From contig MU404119.1 in the NCBI GenBank assembly GCA_022695795.1, forward strand, positions 186,001-250,000: a stretch of DNA of 64,000 nt, written 5' to 3'. This DNA comes from Biscogniauxia marginata. Taxonomy: Eukaryota; Ascomycota; Sordariomycetes; Xylariales; Xylariaceae. Under the pieces are notes generated by a model, which had not been told where the DNA came from, did not search any database, and saw only the letters and a program-made list of their open reading frames with translations. Positions 33,947 through 45,874 of the stretch are shown piece after piece; position 1 is the stretch's first letter; the number at the start of each line of letters is the position of its first letter. Both the position numbers and the translations under genes were made by a program.

Positions 33947-36378
33947 CCCCTTGGCAGACTCAGAGAGCGGGGGGGAGGGAAGCGAGACTCTGTTCCATTT
34001 TGACATGACCAATGTTGCAGCATGAACTAGCAGGTTATTTGTAAGAGGAAGGGCAATGTTGTATCGGCCAGAGGTTGGCGATCCTAAAAAGTCTCCATGC
34101 CAGGACGAGTAGCCTGTTAACGACAACGACGCCGCCAATTTCCGGCAACGACTCGATGATAACGGCCAAAGGTTCGGTACCGGATAGCAACAGGTGGATG
34201 ACGACAGCTCTGAATTATTTTATTTTTTTATCTTTATTTTTTTTATTTCGTCCTCCCCTTTTCATCTCGTCCATTTAAAAACGGGTATAGGTGCAGAGGA
34301 CTAAGGGAGGGAGGGGTTTGTCAAATTCATTGTATGATTAGGATATCCTTCAAGTTTCCATCATTAAAATCTTTTTTTCCCTCGTCTTCTCTTCCTCTCT
34401 CTCTTTCTCTATTAGTCAACTTTCATGGTCTTAACAACATATACATACAACAACAACAACATCAATTGTACAAAGTCTCGGGTTTCCACGGGGTCCCCTG
34501 GGGCTTTACATAAATATTATCATAATCAAAAAGGGACAATTTTTCTCTCGGAACTACTTAGTGACCTAGGTTGGTTGCGACGTTGCTTTCTTCTCTTTCT
34601 TCTAAAAGACTTGTTTCGAATGAGTCGGTGTGCAACAATATCGAATTAATCTCGTTTGCCCTCTTCGTGGCGTTCCCTGGGAGCTGCTACTTGCTGTAAG
34701 CACGCGTCACACATTATCACACGATATCCACCCCACCTATTTCCTCTCCCTCTCCCTCTCCCCCTCCCCCTCCCTCTCTCTCTTCATTTATCAGTATGTT
34801 TTGGGCAAAAAACACAGCCTCGGGAACTGCCGGATTGTCCAAGAGCTGAGCTAGCTGCCCACGTAGCGTAACGTAACGTAACATAATATAATGTACCGAC
34901 CACACCGCAGTTCAATCAAGGGGGAAAGGGGGGAAAGGGGGGGGAGTGGAGGGGGGAAGGAACTTCGCGGACGCGAGGCTCTGGTTCTATATATAACCCG
35001 TTCCAACAAGAAAGGGAGGCAGGTAAGTTGAGGCAATTCTCCCCCTCCCTTTGGAATGGAAGATAGGAAATTGGTTCTTGAGAAGATCTACCCTCTCTTG
35101 TGTGTCTGTGTGTGTATGTGGACGAATGAAACTACGTTCAATATTCATCGGGTTTTAAGAATGATGTCTTAGTTGACGACTTGATACCAACATAGTATGT
35201 TGTTATATACAGACTAGTTGTTGAGTATAAATGGCACATGTATCTTCTTGTGGTTATGATGTAACCCAAGTCATTCAAGATATTATCCATTTATATAAAA
35301 CCACGAAAAGGGGGCTGTTCTTCCGGACGTTACACAATACGATATCCCCACCTAGGCTCCTCGCCCTATAAGTTCACTACGTGGCTTTGTATAGTCCCTT
35401 TAATTAATATTTGTACCTAGAGAGATACCTTGTACGTATTACCTTAGGTACCTAACTATGAATAAGGCTCTTGATAAACCGAGGGAAATATCTTCTTGAC
35501 TTACATGTACGAACGTAGGCTGTTTTAGATTAATGGTAACTATTAGGTACGTATATATAAAACATCACTACTTATCTTCAAAACTAACAACATAGGTAAC
35601 CTCTATCTAGTACATACATAGATGGTAGACAATTGGGTAACCTAGGTAGACATAGGTACTTAACAGGGTATGTAGGTACATTATGTACATGTGTCTCTAG
35701 GTACCTAATGTTTATGTAGGTACGAAAACTAAGTTGACTTAGGTTAGACTTTATGTTCGTCAAAAGGGGAGGCAGGCTTGGCAGGGCAAAAGGGGGGGAC
35801 CTGAACATGGGAAAGTCATTTGACCGATAGAAAATGACATTCAAGTAGGTGTAGATCCCTCACGAGGAAATTCGTACCCCGCAATAGCGAAATACCGCCG
35901 CCACCGGACTGATATACCGAAATAGGAAATCAACCCCCCACAGCTAACGGAATGTTTATTTCACAGCTAGGAAGGCGCACTATTACTATTATATATCAAT
36001 TGTTTGGTATGCACATACAGTGTGTTTATCATTAGTGTATATACCTACGTAGTGCTATGTAGGTATGCAAGACGAGCTGGATGGGGCTTAGCTGATACGT
36101 TAAGGCAGGCAGTGAGCTATGTCGTACATACAAGTGGGAGTATTGGTGGGGTTAGGTTCGATTCCTATTAGCGCTATTGGTATCCCGCTTTGCTCCTTTT
36201 CTATACATACCTAGGTAGTTAGTTCAACGAGCGAACAGGGATTGAAGTTCGAATAGATGTCTCGGTCGGTCGGTGGTCGGCAAACTGAGATCAGATCAAG
36301 GTTCGCGATCGATTAATAGGTACCTAGGTATGTGCTGAGGTAGTGGTGTGTAGATAATCATCAAGATATAGTGACCGA

Positions 36379-36400
36379 CTGGCTGGCTGGCTGGCTGGCT
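36379..36400. repeat. CTGG/GGCT tetranucleotide repeat
   Basis: Five tandem CTGG units in intergenic DNA. Confidence 0.85.
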
Positions 36401-36665
36401 GAAGATGCTGACTACACGTCATGCTCCGTTGTTCTGCTGCGTTTCAATCAATATATGTCGTTCTCCTTGCATCATAGCAATGGTCGAATACCTAAGATGT
36501 ATCTTATACATAAACGAGAATAGCGTCACTTTACTCGTCAAGAAAACTAGAAAGGAATGGAAGTATCTATATTAATATATCTAAATAAGTACGTACCTAC
36601 CTGGTACCTACCTGGTACATTACCTTGTATCTGTACTTCCCACCTAACCCCCCCTTCCCCCACTA

Positions 36666-36705
36666 CCACCACCACCACCACCACCACCACCACCACCACC
36701 ACCAC
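36666..36705. repeat. CCA trinucleotide repeat
   Basis: About thirteen CCA units, roughly 185 nt upstream of the ATG at 36889, inside the likely promoter or 5' leader of that gene. Confidence 0.9.
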
Positions 36706-36888
36706 AGCCTCCCCCACCATAGCCCCCTCATCCCGTTTTTAGCTATCCAGCTTTGCCTAACCCAAACCCACTTAGTTCACATATATTCTCCACATCCACA
36801 CTTTGTAGCTTCGTGGAAACCTCAGAACCGAACGCTCACCAAACCTCTCCCTATCTAGACGGAACCCGAAAAGAGAAAAACGACCACT

Positions 36889-37734
36889 ATGGCGGCACCG
36901 GCGAACAAGACCATCGGGGACTTGAACGGGAAATGGTACTTTGTGAGTTATCTATCTAAACTCCTCACCCACAACCTACTTACCAACACTTTCTCCCCTT
37001 CCCCTCGCCCCTTTTTTAAACAAAACCCACCTCTCTCTCTCTCCCTCATACACACCCAACCGTACTAAATAAACCACCCCTCCTCCCCAAAACAGAACAA
37101 AACCCTCTCCGATTCCTTTGAGCCCGCGCTCCGCCTCCAGGGCGTTAGCTGGCTCGTCCGCACGGCCATCGGCGCCTCCAACATCACGCTGCACGTCCGG
37201 CACTACCTCTCCCCGCCCTCGCCCGAAGCATCCGACGCTGCCGGGGCGGCTGCGTCGGGGGCGGCGGTAGAGATCCCGCACGTCGACATCGAGCAGGTAG
37301 CCACGGGCGGCGTCCGCGGCACGACGGAGAACCGGACGGCGGACTTCACGTTCCGGGAGCACACGGACTGGCTGTTCGGGCGGGTGCGCGGGCGGTGCAA
37401 GTTCCTGACGTCCGAGGAGCTCGCCGCCTTCCTCGCGGACGAGGACGCCGCGGGCAAGGGCTGGGTCGACGGGGACGAGGGCGTCCGCTTCCTGCTGGAC
37501 GGGTGGCTGGTCGGCCCCGCCGAGGCCGCCGGCCCCTTCGGCCAGGGCCGCCCCCTCTTCCTGAGCCACGTCGAGAACCTCGACGAGTCGGGCGGCTGGA
37601 CCGCCACCCAGGTCTGGGGCTTCCAGGACGTCGGCGGGGAGCGCAGGTACGCCCGCAACGTGATCACGGCCAAGGAGGGCAAGTTTGTCTCCATCAAGAT
37701 GGTTTATGATTGGGTTCCCGAGCAAGAGGAGTAA
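36889..37734 (+). CDS. Conserved fungal protein, unknown function (lipocalin-like barrel possible)
   Basis: Two exons, 36889-36942 and 37096-37734, meet in phase 0 and give 230 aa. The start, MAAPANKTIGDLNGKWYF, runs into NKTLSDSFEPALRLQGVSW after splicing. That opening, a short Gly-x-Trp segment before a beta-rich body, resembles lipocalin-like proteins, but this is only an impression. Other visible stretches are HVDIEQVATGG, the Thr/Arg-rich RGTTENRTADFTFREHTDW and the C-terminal FVSIKMVYDWVPEQEE. There is no signal peptide or membrane segment. Exon 2 is much richer in GC (many GCC and GCG codons) than the flanking DNA. The middle (about residues 145-170) holds an acidic, low-complexity insertion. 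I cannot give a function. Confidence 0.75.
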
Positions 37735-38469
37735 TGCGACAGAGGGATGGATGGTAGGCAATGCGGAAGAGAGAGGGAGAGGGGGATACACACGGTTTTT
37801 CTGCTATGAAAGGGAAGATTTGCCTACCTATTATGTATGAAGGATACTTATTTTTCTTCTTCCCTTTTACGCCCACGAGATACGAATATTTGTCTACACA
37901 AGAGAAAGCAAGCAAAGTTACGATTTCTATAGATGGGTCTTTTGCCCAGAGAATAACAGAAGGGCTATTCATATATGCTCATAAGACCCAGGTATCTTCG
38001 TTAACATAAGGTATACTACATACGTGAAGCACTTAATTGATATTAGCGAAACAATCCCGTTTCTTTTGCTCACGGGGGTGTTTTTTTGAAGATAGTAGTG
38101 GTATTAGTAACAAGATAGAGACAGAGAGATAGAGAGGGGAGAGAGAGAGAGCAAGCAACCTCGCAAATGGGTTGTAAGAAAAACATATTTATACAAAAAA
38201 GAGACCCTCCCATAGACCACCGAAAAAAAGACATGAAAGGCGAACAAAACCGGAGACAAAAATCCTCTTTTGAATGATCGCGAATCATGCACGTAGATAG
38301 TCGATTAGACCACCTCTTCTTATCATTCCAATATTCGTAATTTTTACCTAGGTAGGTTATCCTCTTCATCCCCTCGTTCACCCCTTTCATATTCACCCTA
38401 ACCCTTGCCTATACATATACCCATCCCCCTTTTCCACGATTCCGCTTACCACCTGTTCGTCATCCCATT
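37735..38469. other. Convergent intergenic region
   Basis: This is 3' flanking DNA of two convergent genes, with a GA-rich patch at 38115-38152. No gene is seen. Confidence 0.6.
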
Positions 38470-39857
38470 TTACTTCTTCTCCTCGGGAGGGGCAGCACCG
38501 CCGGTCGTCGGCAGACCCATAAAGATCTTGAAGTAGTCCTATTTGAAGACGTCGAGTTAGCCCAAATCAACCCATGAAGGTTATCATTCAAGCGATAGGG
38601 AGGGGAGGAGAAAGATTGGAGGTTTTTTAAAGAAAAGGAGAAAAAAGAAAAAAGAAAAAGGCAGATAGATAGATGATAGAATCAACTCACGTAGATCATC
38701 CACTGCAAGCCCGTCAGAGTGCCGATCATGACGATACGGACGGGCAGGCCGTTCCACAGGCCGGCGAAGCCCATGTCGCGGTAGTTGCGGGCGACGGCGG
38801 CGCCGAAGCCCTCGCCGGCGCCGCGGTTCGCGTTGAGCTTGCTGACGAGCACGTCGGCCGGGTGGGAGACGATGGCGCAGAGGATGCCGGCGAGGTAGCC
38901 GCCGGTGAAGGAGACGGCCGTCTGGGCGCCCTTGCCGTAGTCGCTCTTGCTGCCCGGCAGGCGGCGGTAGATCTCCCCGACGATGGTCTCGAACGAGGCG
39001 AACTTCATCATGGTGTAGGGGATCTGCCGCCCCCAGAGCGGGTAGAGGCCCTTGTAGAGGCCCCCGACGCCCTCCGACGCCGTGATCTTGCGCATGCCGT
39101 CGAGCGTGCCCGCGTACGCGGGCGGCAGCGTCGTCTGCATGCGCACCTTGACCGCCTCGAAGGGGCAGAGGGCGAGGTCGGCGAGGAACTCGGCCGACGC
39201 CGACGCCGTCAGGTACAGCGTCGTCTTGTACTTGTACGCGTTCTCGGGCCCCGCGAGGTCCGAGTACGTCTTCTTGAAGTACTCGTACCAGCCGTACTTG
39301 AAGGCGCCCTGGGCCGAGTAGCCGAAGAAGGTCGGGCTCCAGCCGGTGAAGATGCCCCGGAGGCCTTCCTTGCTGTAGATGATGTTCCAGGCCTGGAAGT
39401 TGCCCTTGTACAGCTTCGCATCGACCTGGCGGCGGCACTTGACGAGATCTAGAGGGGTGACGGCCGTGTGGGTGACGCCCTAAAATAGGTAGATGACAGC
39501 CATGCGTTAGATACCGGTCCCGGGTTCCCGCAGTCGGCGGCGGCGGCGGCGGGTCAGAGTTCCACTTACACACGCGAGCAAGCCACCGACGGTGCATGCA
39601 GCATAATACTTGGGTGAGTACAGCTCGATGCTGCCGGCCTTGGACTGAGCCGCCTTGCTGGCCTTGTCGATCTCCTGTTGCGCCTCGGCGCTTAGCTTAT
39701 GCGCTTTGTTCTTGGCATCGTCGACCACGGAGTAAGCTCCGTATAGCTCCGGGCGGGCTTGGTAACGGGACGGTTTACTCGGACGAGCTGGCTCGGAGTG
39801 CAATGGCGAGGAGAAAGTCTGCTGAAGGGTTCGCTGGCTGGGGAAGAGGTACGACAT
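38470..39857 (-). CDS. MIR1: Mitochondrial phosphate carrier
   Basis: Three exons, 39857-39570, 39479-38691 and 38538-38470, join to 381 aa. The protein has the three repeats of the mitochondrial carrier family, each with the Pro-x-[Asp/Glu]-x2-[Lys/Val] signature: PLDLVKCRRQ, PFEAVKVRMQ and PADVLVSKL. GIFTGWSPTFFGYSAQGAFKYG is typical of the phosphate carrier (Mir1/Pic). A Ser/Arg-rich N-terminus of about 75 residues probably acts as the import sequence. It brings phosphate with protons, or in exchange for hydroxide, across the inner membrane for ATP synthesis. The last exon carries only 22 residues (DYFKIFMGLP to EEKK), and the GC-rich exon 2 yields long antisense frames that are not genes. 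Identification is firm. Confidence 0.95.
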
Positions 39858-41327
39858 GCTGCCGGCAAGCTTGTGTAAGTTTCAATCCGAAGGGCGGTTG
39901 CTATTCGTCCGTTAGTGATCTTCCCGTGGGTTACCGTACAATTTGGGATCACAGCTTAATGGTCTGTTATTGCTACTAGGGAGTTGGCTGTGTAATATTC
40001 AAATGATTTGAAGCGCCATAAGATTATTGGGATTTACTTCACGGACAGATGACGTACGGTGCGGCACAAGTTGTCCTCGAGCTCTGAGACTGCAGGTTGT
40101 CGTCTCCGCTTCAATGCGAGGATGGATATCTTGATGACGGCCCACGAGTTGTGACGAAAAGATCACCACTAGTCGTGGTTGAAGGGGACAACTCTAGAAG
40201 AGATGGATAAGGTAGGTATTGGAGGAAGAGAGAAATATCAGATGCAGACTAGGAGAAGATGAGGAGTCAACTGCCCGTGTCTGGGAGCTCCGGAGTTAAG
40301 GTCGTTGCGGCACGGCTGCGGTACGGTTGGATGAATCGAGTAGCCAGTCATACCACCATGGATATTGTAGTCGAGGCTCATGTACTGTATGTTAGTTAGC
40401 CAGGTAAGCAGCTACCTAGCTTCCCGGGTGTAACGTTATTATAATACTGGTACTCCATTAGGAGGTAGGTAGGTGTGCCTCAGATAACAGATACAAGGTA
40501 ATCTCCGGGCTAATCAGGTGCGGATTCTTGGGGGTGAGATGTATCACTAACATTCGATACCTTTCCCCAACTCCAATTGCATGCATTGAATACCTACCTA
40601 GGTATTCTTACAGCACTAGCACGGCAAGATAGGCGGACTGGTTATAGGTTATCACGATTAGTGGTGTCTCCAGAGGAATGATAGTGACGTCGCCTTTGTC
40701 GGAGAGGGGTTCTTTAGCAGCAGCTACGATACTTATGTAATGTATTGATCGATAGCCCCTTGATTGGCTCATACATACCAAAGTTTAAAGTTAAAACTGT
40801 TTGTCTACCTCCCTAATCGTTCCCGGATTGTTTCTGTACTTACCTCATCTGGCACCTTAGGTAGGTGTTGGTTTTGCTGCAAGTTTTACCTGCTATAACC
40901 AGAGGTCTCGATAGTAAGTGTAGTGTGACTTTCCACTGTTTTTTATTCAACCTTGCTGAGTTCACTGTAACCTTCCTACCTCGAGCTGCAAGGTCGTTGA
41001 TAATGTATAAAATAAAACGGATTGTTCCGCTAGCGGGGGATTTAGTATCATTATCAGAGTTCGTCACCAAAAACATTGCCCCACCACGCAGGTCTTCGAT
41101 AAGTCTTTCAACCGTCATATCCTGTCCGTCCGCCTTCGCTTTGTGGAATCTCCCACATTTTTTCAAATTCTGAGCATCGATTTCAACAACAACATCAGGC
41201 GCTACCTCAGACTGACTATCCTCGAGGAAACAGCAATACTCATCTAGGTCATTACCTAGTTCTGGACCACCCCCACTTCGACCCTACCTAAGGTAAACTT
41301 CGTACCTGAAGTAGTCATCCGTGAGAT
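39858..41327. other. Divergent intergenic region
   Basis: It includes the promoters of the phosphate-carrier (minus) and CBS-domain (plus) genes. A minus-strand coding-like frame at 40840-41283 is listed separately. The rest, with some TAGGTA tracts near 40450-40610, shows no gene. Confidence 0.55.
40840..41283 (-). other. Stop-free coding-like frame of 148 codons, no ATG start
   Basis: The frame is open from just after a TAG at 41284-41286 (which could also be a splice acceptor, TAG followed by GGT) to the stop at 40840. The translation is protein-like with normal hydrophobic spacing (for example TVERLIEDLRGGAMFLV and IRFILYIINDLAARGRKVTV). The first Met is far inside, so a complete gene would need an upstream exon, and only 44 nt separate it from the divergent CBS gene's ATG. 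No family is recognised. It may be an orphan exon, a relic, or chance. Confidence 0.3.
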
Positions 41328-41943
41328 ATGGCACAAACTATCAAGGGGACAGCCCACGTCGGGCCCTCGCCCTTATCCGGCCAGCCCTTCGTCTCCAAGT
41401 GGTCGTCACGGTATCGAGGAGTAAGCTTTGAATCCAAAAGCACTGTCCCATCATTATACCGCTCATCTCTGGCATGGGATTCACTATACCCGCTGACCAC
41501 TTTTTCTCAATCGCCACTAGGCCACGGTCCAAGATCTCGAGCCCCCGGCCGCCCTCTCCCTCAACCCCTCTGACCCCGTCTCCCTGGCGCTCATCTCGGC
41601 CTTCGAGCGCGACTACACGCACTTGACCATCATCGACTCGGAGACGCGCGCCCTGCTCGGCTACATTGCGATACCCGCCCTACAGGCGCAGCTCGACGCC
41701 GGCGTCGTCCAGCCCGAGGACCCGCTGTCCAAGGCCATGGTGCGCTTCCAGCGCCGCGGCAAGAAGTACAAGATCATCAGTCTTGACACCCCGCTGGAAG
41801 AGCTAGAGGAGTTCTTCGAGGGCGGCACTAGCGGCGGCCAAAAGCAGGAATTTGCCGTCGTCACTGACGAGGCGCGGAGGTTCGTCCTTGGCGTCGCTAC
41901 ACGTGCGGATCTCGAGGAGTTTGTGAAGAGAAGGCCGGCATAA
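41328..41943 (+). CDS. Two-CBS-domain protein
   Basis: Two exons, 41328-41420 and 41521-41943, meet in phase 0 and give 171 aa. After a short N-terminus (SKWSSRYRG) come two CBS-type halves: ALSLNPSDPVSLALISAFERDYTHL with LLGYIAIPAL, and FQRRGKKYKIISLDTPLEELEEFF with FAVVTDEARRFVLGVATRADL. Such pairs form a Bateman module that binds adenine nucleotides or related ligands. The protein has no catalytic domain, as in the small cytosolic CBS proteins found in many ascomycetes. The partner and ligand are unknown. The intron is 100 nt with a GTAAGC donor and a CTAG acceptor. Confidence 0.85.
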
Positions 41944-44900
41944 CTGCGATATTGACCCCGGCCGACTTATCGACGAATATATTAGAGTGGCAGCGGGGAT
42001 TCGCTATTTGGGTGTCCGGGATTATCGAGGCCTAACAGGGCTCTCAGGAGACGCCAATGTTGTCATTTGCAGGCGCAAGGGAATGGCTTAGACTGGGGCA
42101 TCGGGAAGCAGAAAGAGCATCATCAGGCGTAGTAATATTAGGCCAACTGGAGTATGGGCGTAGGCAAGTCCAGGAGCCGCCCGAGTAATTCAACACTGCG
42201 GGCTAGTTGGCCGGCCTGATAAGGTGGTTTCATTCAACAAGAGTCCAGGGATCGAGGACGTTGCCGACCGACCTTGAGGAGAGAGGTAACGTATCTCTCA
42301 AGTAGTAAATCTTGAAACGCAAAATTGAAATATCTGGAGGCCTTCGGACAAAGTATTTCCACTTACCTACCCTTTCTAAAGTACCGAAAATATCTAATGC
42401 CGGCCGGTCATTAATACATCATGCCGCTGATGGAGAGCTAGGGAGAAGCCCCGCGGTGGGCCTATACCACGCAGAACTCGGCGAGCAATGACCGATGGGC
42501 ATAATGGTAGTAATAACAAAACGTCGGGGTTAAATAGCCCCCGTAGGCAAAGTGCTAACTTGGATCCTTCCAGCTTCATTAGCTGGCGCGAGTTGTCCCG
42601 ATGCCAAGTGTCGCCAGAGCAACTATAACTGCCCCAAATCCAGATGGTTTTGATAAGCGGCGTCCGCCGGAAGGGTGGGGCAGGGACCGGGTACTCAAGC
42701 CGGCAAGCTGGTGATCTCTGCTCGACCAACTGCATATAAGTCGAAAGCCACAGGTTGGTAAAGGCCCGAAGACGTGTAGGGTGGCTATCGGGATCATATC
42801 ATGCGCAACATTTGAAATCCTTTTTTTTTTTGCGCGGATAACCGCAGAATTCAGCCGCCAAGTCCCGTCATGCATCGTTACCTTCTAGAAGGCGGAGCTG
42901 ACGATAGGGACCAGTCAGCGCTATAGTAGGCCATGCCGACTGCAACGTACTTTGTTTTGTACGTCCTGTGTAAGGGCCAACTCCTCACGATTCGTTGGTT
43001 CCACCACACCTGACAGGACTGCCTCGTGGGTTTTGATAGGCAATTGCTCCCACCCCATTTCGTCATCGCACATCCCGCGAAGCACCATGTTAGGTTTGTG
43101 TGCCCGTCTGGATGCAGGACGGCCCTTTCTCGGTTCTGTTCGATTGCAGATCGTCAAGTGAGCTCCCCAGCGATGCGTTATCCAAACGTTTCCGTACCCG
43201 CTAACCTTTCTCCCGGCACAGACGAACCTTGACCCTCGAATCGGTTGATTCGGAATGAACTGGAGACGGAATCTGATTTCTAATCTACTACAATGCGGAG
43301 AAGAGGGGATCCTGCAGTGGATTCTCGTGGAGTCAGATCGTTACACACCCGAGTTGTTGAACCTGGGCTTCGGCACAAACTCGTCGGTCTCGTGGCCGTT
43401 AAGCTACTCCTCCGTGTAGGTCAGACGTGAGGGGAAAAACCGGCCGGCAGCGATCGCAGCGGTGCTAATAGTAAGTGCTGTATAGTAACTGGCTTGAGCG
43501 ATTAAGCGCAACGTGGTGTCGGCCCCTAGTCCATGACCGACCGAACCAGCCTCGCGAACGACCTTCGTCCTGTTGCGTGGCTTGCATAGTCAGGGTTCTC
43601 GTGCTTGGGGACCAACCCCACAAAATCCGATAATTCACGTTGAGCCAGTACCACTCCAGGTTTTTGTTTGGGGCAGACAAGCAGGGATCGAGGTCTGGAT
43701 GGACCCCGGATATGACTTACTGCAACCGAGAGAACGTGCTTCCGTGTCCCGTTAATGTAATCGCTGATGACGACACGGCAGCCCTACTGTTCCAGCATCG
43801 TTACGGACCTGACTGCTCCTTGCCGTCAGCTTATCCAGCTGATGTTATCGTCGACCGAAGGAGTATGAAGCCGTGAGAGACGAAGACGTGACACGAACTT
43901 GTATGGGAGGTATCCGTGGTGTTGGGACCAGGCATTCAGTAACATCATGACCTGCTCGATGAAGTCTAGAACGCCTAGAAAAACGCCTAGAATACTGAGG
44001 CGGCATATCAAGTGGAGTTGGTTGGGACGATGCACCATTGAAATGAGAGCGTTGATAGTTAGTAGTATGCAATCCGATCCCCCACGCTGGGGGCCGATTA
44101 CCTACAGTATACTCGTGGTAGTATAGCTAGAGCAGGCATCTGGCACACTCATCGCCCGTGCTTATAGGGGGCACTCGACCAGCTTCAAAGTTTCCAAGGT
44201 AGAGATCAATTAATTTGTGACATATCTGATACGTAAATCCATGGCTGGCTTAGGAACGGGTGAGGGTTTACTTCCCTCGTTATCCTGTAGCTAGCCATAT
44301 GTGTGGATGTAGCGAACCTCTTTTGAAGTGACCAAGACGGACTAGATTTCCATTTCTAGCCATGGCCGATGTCATCCATCCCGACGGGTGAGTATCGCCC
44401 CTCAGAAGCAACCGGGCACCAACCCGGGAAGCGAGCGTGGTTCCTTGGAGTAGGCAAAAAGTCGGCCAAAGACTGGCCCGAGGGGAGAGCCGATTCTAGA
44501 ACAAGGCTTTTTTGTCATTCATTCTTTGCACCAGATGGATATGCAATGTAGTGACCATCAACCACTGCATCCAACATGACGGGAACGAATTATATTCCGA
44601 GGTTCGAGGTTTGCTTTCCTGATTTTGATGGGGCTGAAATACAATGGCAAGCAAACTCAATCGGTGAATTTTGGCTTGATGCTTGTCAGATCTGCCCGCT
44701 CGTCCGTTGTTACATGAGCGTTCTGCCTCTTTCTACTGGACGTCCATTGCCTCCACTCGCCTGTAAGAGTGTGATAAAATATGGAAAAGGCCCCTTTGGG
44801 TATGGACTAGGTAGTTTACCTAAGGTGAATATAACTGTGTAATGCATAGGTAGGTGGCTAACCTTAGGTAGATATTGATATACTTACTACATGTATTAAT

Positions 44901-45874
44901 GTAAGTCCCTGATTAAAGGCCACCTACCTTAACCTAATCTTGACATGATGTCATGTCCGATTCATATAATATGGACCTATAGGTACCTAGATAATATGAT
45001 TATGTAGGTATGTACCTAAGGCACATTTATACAAAACCTGTAAGCACCTAATATGGAAACACACATACATTCGTGCGCGGTACGGTACGAAAGACATACC
45101 TTGCAATAGCACTGGAGGCTGCTAACCAAGGTGCTAGGATCTTACCCCATCTTTTGCTGCTCCAGACCATAAATACGCTAAGGTAGGTAACTCCTGGGAC
45201 AGATCGAGGCTGTGCGTAGTGGTACCTAGCAGTACCTACTTCCCCTACTTACGCAAGGAGGTACTTACCTATGTAAGTGTAGCGCAGGTTGCGGCATGCC
45301 CACCTGCACAATTACAAGGCCCCGGATCCTTCCATCGCTCTTAACCATTAGAACGAGCTCGGCGGGAGCGACCCGATCAACCTCTCCTTCCTTTCCTTCC
45401 TTCGATTTCCCTGTTGTAAAATCTTCCGCATCCCAACGATATCATTTCCTTTCTCCATCTTACACGTATCAGATTCGACTTGTTGTACTATAATCCTTGA
45501 AATCTAATCAATTGGTCTATTTTCTGCCGATTTGTAGCACCGTCCGTCCAACCACCTTCGCCGCTTCCAGAACGCTGGCCGCCGCCCACACCAAAGTGAT
45601 TAACGAACCTGAGGCGCTTACACGTGGAAACAACACGATCGGCTCGCAATAGAATAATCTTCTTAGTTACGCCACCCCCAAGGGCGCCGACAGCCTATAT
45701 TGCAACGACATCGCATATACTCACATCTGCGTCGCGCCGTACTGGGGAGAGCACTTCGGATGACGTCCACCATCGATTCCGCCTGTTCCTGCTGACCCTC
45801 GGCCGCGCCTCGACGCTGGCTTCTGTCTCCCAAGTCTCTGCTGGACTTCTTTCCGAACCGTTCCGACCGTGACT
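41944..45874. other. Gene-poor region upstream of the CreB gene
   Basis: No gene is recognised. Several short coding-like frames on both strands occur at 42394-43160 and 43465-44130, and none gives a known family or clean splice structure. The 3' part (44.8-45.3 kb) has TAGGTA tracts. The segment 45300-45870 looks like a leader of the deubiquitinase gene: it is pyrimidine-rich with short upstream ATGs, for example at about 45760. Confidence 0.5.

Larger units (their letters stand above)
33947..36888. other. Intergenic region with TAGGTA tracts and microsatellites
   Basis: No gene is supported. TAGGTA/TACCTA tracts are densest at 35400-35720. Two microsatellites near 36.4 and 36.7 kb are listed separately. 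CT-rich DNA at 34738-34790 and G-rich DNA at 34919-34955 have no assigned role. Confidence 0.55.

Noticed and set aside
36153..36163. Perfect tRNA B-box-like sequence GGTTCGATTCC
   Set aside because: The bases around it do not fold into a T-arm with a matching acceptor stem, and no A-box or anticodon arm lies upstream at the right distance.
36976..37791. Antisense frame of 271 codons opposite the gene at 36889-37734
   Set aside because: It is a shadow of a GC-rich coding exon. The plus-strand gene has a clean splice structure and conserved motifs.
38584..39597. Minus-strand frame of 337 codons and a plus-strand frame of 259 codons over the phosphate carrier
   Set aside because: Both are out-of-frame shadows of the GC-rich carrier exon. 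The true frame carries all three carrier signatures.
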